Part shown: positions 5,730 to 9,457 of the stretch, piece by piece
Layout: every line of letters starts with the position of its first letter
How positions within the stretch are numbered: the first letter of the stretch is position 1
Source of the DNA: JBDLSY01 sp043777895
Lineage (GTDB): Bacteria; Pseudomonadota; Gammaproteobacteria; Burkholderiales; Burkholderiaceae_C
Direction of reading: 5' to 3'
Length of the DNA stretch: 9,457 bases
Assembly: GCA_043777895.1 (NCBI GenBank)
Contig: JAYWHD010000074.1
Coordinates: 1 to 9,457 of the forward strand
Translations under genes and position numbers: made by a program
Notes under the pieces: generated by a model
Told to the model about the DNA's origin: nothing
The model's database searches: none
The model's input: the letters and a program-made list of their open reading frames with translations, nothing else

Positions 5730-8600
5730 TTATTTAGTACCTATTTTAAAATCGCCCGCTGCGACTTCAATTTTATTTAAATAGTAGCGGTTTAAATAAT
5801 GTTTCAAAGCTGCATTTACGGCATTAATATCGGCAGCCTCAATACGCTTACGGTGTTCATCATGTATTGAAAAATCAAGATCCAGTTCAGCTTGGTATAA
5901 AAGATGGCTGGCTAAATAAGCATCGCTGTTACGCTGTTGGTCTAAATTTTGTAACAAGTAAGATTGTGCATCAGATAATTCTTGTGCAGTAATGCCTTTT
6001 TCTAATAGTTTAGAAAACTCTTCATTTAAAGCGGTTTGTACTTTGCTTAGATTATTAGGAGCAAAGCTAGCATAAGCATTGTAAGTTGAATGGTCATCAT
6101 AAGTATCAATAACGGCATTACTGCCTGCACTGTAGCTTAGGCCTTCTTTTACACGCACTCGTTTACCAATACGCGAAGTAAATGGGTCACCGCCTAAAAT
6201 ATGTACGCCAATTTGTAGCGGCCAATAGTCAATATGATTACGTTTTAACTTAAAATTAGTCTGTGTGTAAATAAGTGCATTGGCTTTATCATTAATTTGT
6301 AACGTAGTCTGAAAGGGCTTACTATCAAAATAAGCCTTGTGCTGACGTATATATTTTTGCTTAGAAGCCATACGGCTTACAGGCCAATCTTTTAATAAAG
6401 TGCTTAAAGCTACTGGCAATTTATCGGGTAAAGTACCCACTGCACTGACACTTGCATACTGTGTTGTCCAAAATTTCTGATAAAAACGTTCTATATCGCT
6501 TATTTTTAAACGGCTGGTTTCTTCAATGGTTTGTCTAGTATTTAAGCGATAACGCCAATCACTAGGCTTTAAATTTTGGTCTATATTGTTGCGTATAGCA
6601 AGGGTGTCGTTAATTTGAGTGCGTGGATCGTTTAGCTGGGCATTTAATTGAGCTAATTGATTACTTTTTAAAATTTCTAAAGCCTTGGTATCAAAGCGTA
6701 TCTTTGTGTGTGATAGGGGTTTGACTAGTTTATTTAACACATTAATTACGTCTATTAAATGATTACGGTTGCTGGTGATGGTAATAGTTGCACCCGTTGG
6801 ATAGCTATCAATGTCTAAAGTAGACTCTAACTTTGCTAGTGAATCGGTTAACTGTTGTTTAGACAAGCCTATCTTTTCATTGCCTTCTAATAACAAGGGG
6901 GCAACCCATGCTGCCGCTTTAACCGAATTGTTATTCAATGTAGTCTCATTGCCCCAGCGTAAAATAATTTTTAATGTATTTGCTTCAGCACGGTTATTTT
7001 TACTTAATGTAATTAAAGGAATTGGATAAGGGGTTTCAGTATTTAAATAGCTGTGGTTTGTTCGTTTTTCTAATGCACTAGGACTGGTATCAATGTCTTC
7101 ACCCAATTGAATACTGGTTGAAAATGGAGTGTTTTCTATCAATTCTTTTATATTAGGCGTAGATGGAATGTTTGCACGGTCAATTATTTGCGTAGGAACG
7201 AAGTGTCCAACAGTTCGGTTGTCTGCTTTTAAGTAAGACTGAACTACCCGTATGACTTCAGTTAAAGCCGTGTGTTTGATTGCTTCACGTTGTAGAAATA
7301 ATAGCCGCCAGTCACCTTGCCCTATACTTTCTGATAGGGTCACTGCAATTGCTTCAGGTGATTTAAGTAACTGCTTAAAAGCAGACTCTAGGTCTATTTT
7401 GGCACGGTTTATTTCTAACTCGGTTATTGTTTTAATATGTTCTGTAGCTTTAATTAAAGCAGCCTCGGCTTTTGTTGTGCTTTGCTTGGCTTCTAATTGT
7501 GCACCTATTATTAATACGCTACGTTCTGCTAGTGGGTTAATCCAAGCATAAGTATTGGCAGCTAATTGTTGCTTATTTAATGTTTGGTACAAGCGTCCAG
7601 CAGGTTCATTGCCTAAAATATGCGTCCATATATTTAATGCAGCACTGTCAGTGTGGCTGGCTGCGGGCAAATGGTATTGCACTGAAACAATTGGCGTGTT
7701 ATCCGTACGCCGCAGTGTAATACGGCGTTCCCCTTCTTGTATAGGTTCTACGGTGTGTGTTGGCGTTAATATACGGGCGGGTTTAGGAATTTTTTTGAAA
7801 GCCTGTGCAACTAAAGCTAAAGTGTCCTGTGTTTGTATGCGTCCAGCAATGGTTAATACTGCATTGTCAGGCTGATAATAATATTTATAAAATTTCTTTA
7901 AGGCTTCAATAGATATATTGTTTAAATCGCTAGATGTTCCAATCGTTGATTTGCCATAGTTATGCCAATCAAATGCAACTGACATCATACGTTGCCCTAA
8001 CACTCTAGCAGGAGAATTTTCGCCGCGTCTTAGTTCGTCCCAGACTACATTCATTTCACTGTCTAAATCTTTTTTAGCAATAAAACTGTTGACCATACGG
8101 TCTGCTTCCATTTGAATTGCCCATACTAAATGAGCGGTATTCGCATTAAAAGTTTCATAATAATTAGTGCGGTCAAAGTAAGTTGTACCATTCATTTTGA
8201 ATCCACGGCGGTTCATGGCTTCGCTTAAATCAGGAATATTAGGTGTCCCCTTAAACAGTAGATGTTCAAGTAAGTGTGCCATACCTGTTTCGCCGTAATT
8301 TTCATGCTTGCTACCCACACGGTAAGTCATATTAACAGTAACCAATGATTGACTATTATCGGGCAACAGTAAAACAGTTAAACCGTTATCTAAGCGGTAT
8401 TCTGTAATACCTTCTACAGTACTATGCTGTGTAATACCTGCTGGTAATTCAATAATAGGGCTATTGGCACTGACAAAACAGGGGATTAATAAGTAGCTTA
8501 TGCACAGTAGGTATAGCAAATTTCGCTGAAACGTACCAAAAGACTTATGGTTAAAGTGATTAAATATTAGCGGCTTAATAAAGCATGAAACGAGTATCAT
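5730..8600 (-). CDS. Exported two-lobed M16 family zinc metallopeptidase (PqqL-like)
   Basis: M16 peptidases are clamshell enzymes that enclose and cut peptides or unfolded proteins. The 956-residue product has an N-terminal hydrophobic segment (about 28-43) with a likely cleavage site after VSA at 45, so it should act in the periplasm. The first lobe (about 55-475) carries the inverted zinc motif HxxEH as His109, Glu112 and His113. The third ligand is probably Glu189, with Glu182 seven residues before it, as in pitrilysin. The second lobe (about 520-950) has no HxxEH; its equivalent region reads VAPLLLEGNE. It keeps the R/Y motif RVKEGLSY (Arg816, Tyr823). Size and fusion of an active and an inactive lobe resemble E. 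coli PqqL. The RND transporter gene ends 28 bp upstream on the same strand, so they are likely co-transcribed. GGA lies 12 nt before the ATG, too far for a good ribosome binding site. Substrate is unknown. Confidence 0.92.
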   Translation of the reverse strand: MILVSCFIKPLIFNHFNHKSFGTFQRNLLYLLCISYLLIPCFVSANSPIIELPAGITQHSTVEGITEYRLDNGLTVLLLPDNSQSLVTVNMTYRVGSKHENYGETGMAHLLEHLLFKGTPNIPDLSEAMNRRGFKMNGTTYFDRTNYYETFNANTAHLVWAIQMEADRMVNSFIAKKDLDSEMNVVWDELRRGENSPARVLGQRMMSVAFDWHNYGKSTIGTSSDLNNISIEALKKFYKYYYQPDNAVLTIAGRIQTQDTLALVAQAFKKIPKPARILTPTHTVEPIQEGERRITLRRTDNTPIVSVQYHLPAASHTDSAALNIWTHILGNEPAGRLYQTLNKQQLAANTYAWINPLAERSVLIIGAQLEAKQSTTKAEAALIKATEHIKTITELEINRAKIDLESAFKQLLKSPEAIAVTLSESIGQGDWRLLFLQREAIKHTALTEVIRVVQSYLKADNRTVGHFVPTQIIDRANIPSTPNIKELIENTPFSTSIQLGEDIDTSPSALEKRTNHSYLNTETPYPIPLITLSKNNRAEANTLKIILRWGNETTLNNNSVKAAAWVAPLLLEGNEKIGLSKQQLTDSLAKLESTLDIDSYPTGATITITSNRNHLIDVINVLNKLVKPLSHTKIRFDTKALEILKSNQLAQLNAQLNDPRTQINDTLAIRNNIDQNLKPSDWRYRLNTRQTIEETSRLKISDIERFYQKFWTTQYASVSAVGTLPDKLPVALSTLLKDWPVSRMASKQKYIRQHKAYFDSKPFQTTLQINDKANALIYTQTNFKLKRNHIDYWPLQIGVHILGGDPFTSRIGKRVRVKEGLSYSAGSNAVIDTYDDHSTYNAYASFAPNNLSKVQTALNEEFSKLLEKGITAQELSDAQSYLLQNLDQQRNSDAYLASHLLYQAELDLDFSIHDEHRKRIEAADINAVNAALKHYLNRYYLNKIEVAAGDFKIGTK

Positions 8601-8628
8601 AAGTGATTGCTATCCGTAAGCGTTAAAG

Positions 8629-9457
8629 TTAAACCGTATTAGAGCGGCGGCGAAGTAGTTTTTTAAGCCCTATTTGAAGGTCATCAATCAGACTAAAAGC
8701 AACTGGAATCACTAATAAGCTTAATATTGTAGAGGTGATTAACCCGCCAATGACCGCCGTTGCCATAGGCGATTTAAATGAACCGTCAGCTTTGCCCCAA
8801 CTCATTGCAATTGGTAACATACCTGCACCCATTGCTAAAGTAGTCATAACAATAGGGCGAGCACGTTTATGACAGGCATCAATCAAGGCTTCCCAGCGAT
8901 TCATACCGTGGTCACGCCGTGCGGTAATTACATATTCAACCAATAAAATAGAATTTTTAGTCGCGATGCCCATCAGCATAATTAAACCAATGAGTGAAGG
9001 CATAGAAAATGATTTATTTGCGGCTAACAGTGCAATAAATGCCCCACCTAAAGACAACGGTAATGCCAACAAAATAGTAACAGGCTGCAAAAAGTCTTTA
9101 AATAATAATATTAATACAAGGTAAATACACAGTACACCCGTTAGCATTGCTAATCCAAAACTGGCAAATAACTCACTTTGTGCTTCGGCATCACCAACTT
9201 CACGTTGAGTCACTTGTTCAGGTAAATTGAGTAGGCTAGGTAATTGAGCAATAGCAGTTTTTGCATCGCCTAAAGGCATATCAGACAATTCAATATCAAA
9301 GTTAATATTGCGTGATCGGTCATAGCGATTAATTTCAGCGGTACTACTGCCTATTGTAAAGTCGGCGACTTGTGCCAACATAACAGGCGGCATATTGGGT
9401 TTACTACTAGGGACAGTTAAACGTGATAATACCGATAAGTCTTGACGGGCTTCATCA
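8629..9457 (-). CDS. RND efflux transporter, HAE1/AcrB-type, C-terminal part (cut by window edge)
   Basis: RND pumps sit in the inner membrane as trimers and use the proton gradient to drive substrates through an adaptor and outer-membrane channel. The frame stays open from the stop at 8629 to the right edge, giving about 276 residues. An internal Met at 9393 is not the start, because the coding frame continues beyond it (RLTVPSSKPN precedes it). The visible part is the end of the porter domain (SSTAEINRYDRSRNI) followed by five membrane segments matching TM8-TM12 of AcrB. These include IGLIMLMGIATKNSILLVEY (TM10), with its Lys-Asn pair, and RARPIVMTTLAMGAGMLPIA (TM11). The protein ends in a basic tail, LKKLLRRRSNTV. 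The TM4 Asp pair used for proton coupling lies outside the window. The adaptor gene is not visible; drug, heavy-metal and other substrates cannot be told apart. Confidence 0.93.
   Translation of the reverse strand, partial: DEARQDLSVLSRLTVPSSKPNMPPVMLAQVADFTIGSSTAEINRYDRSRNINFDIELSDMPLGDAKTAIAQLPSLLNLPEQVTQREVGDAEAQSELFASFGLAMLTGVLCIYLVLILLFKDFLQPVTILLALPLSLGGAFIALLAANKSFSMPSLIGLIMLMGIATKNSILLVEYVITARRDHGMNRWEALIDACHKRARPIVMTTLAMGAGMLPIAMSWGKADGSFKSPMATAVIGGLITSTILSLLVIPVAFSLIDDLQIGLKKLLRRRSNTV

Noticed and set aside
6811..7875. Plus-strand ORFs within the M16 gene
   Set aside because: They are antisense shadows of a well-supported peptidase frame.
9391..9393. ATG as the true start of the RND gene
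   Set aside because: The frame continues upstream to the window edge with porter-domain-like sequence, and the remaining protein would lack most of an RND transporter.

Overview
The window looks like chromosomal DNA of an AT-rich gammaproteobacterium. The Fis protein, the fis/purH neighbourhood, the RuvC, a class I polyhydroxyalkanoate (PHA) synthase and an HAE1/AcrB-type RND pump all fit that class. The low GC content, PHA storage and intergenic regions full of short tandem repeats would suit a Thiotrichales/Beggiatoaceae-like organism, but that placement is inference and was not tested.

Layout. At the left edge (1-64, minus strand) there may be the first 21 codons of a divergent exported protein. 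A 310-bp AT-rich intergenic region follows. The plus strand then carries a secreted soluble lytic transglycosylase (375-1055), fis (1110-1373), a class I PHA synthase phaC (1545-3137), purH (about 3266-4867) and ruvC (4919-5497). Next come a promoter and hairpin region, a tRNA with a CAT anticodon (5577-5655) and a strong intrinsic terminator (5661-5694). From the right edge, a converging minus-strand unit holds the C-terminal part of an RND efflux transporter (9457-8629), then, after a 28-bp gap, a 956-residue two-lobed M16 zinc peptidase with a signal peptide (8600-5730).

How the genes relate. The plus-strand genes are mostly housekeeping: cell-wall turnover, nucleoid/growth regulation, carbon storage, purine synthesis, Holliday-junction resolution and translation. 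phaC sits alone, without phaA, phaB or phasin genes, between fis and purH, and it has its own leader. The minus-strand pair is an envelope unit: a pump and a periplasmic peptidase.

The most unusual material is non-coding. (1) An approximately 100-bp element occurs twice, upstream of the transglycosylase (about 124-223) and upstream of phaC (about 1421-1520). Its differences are mostly transitions and it has a perfectly conserved palindromic core. (2) A tract of 8-bp tandem units lies just before purH. (3) Two inverted repeats overlap two perfect TATAAT boxes between ruvC and the tRNA. (4) A run of ten G lies inside purH. I found no CRISPR array, insertion sequence or phage gene. No new multi-gene system is evident from the coding content.
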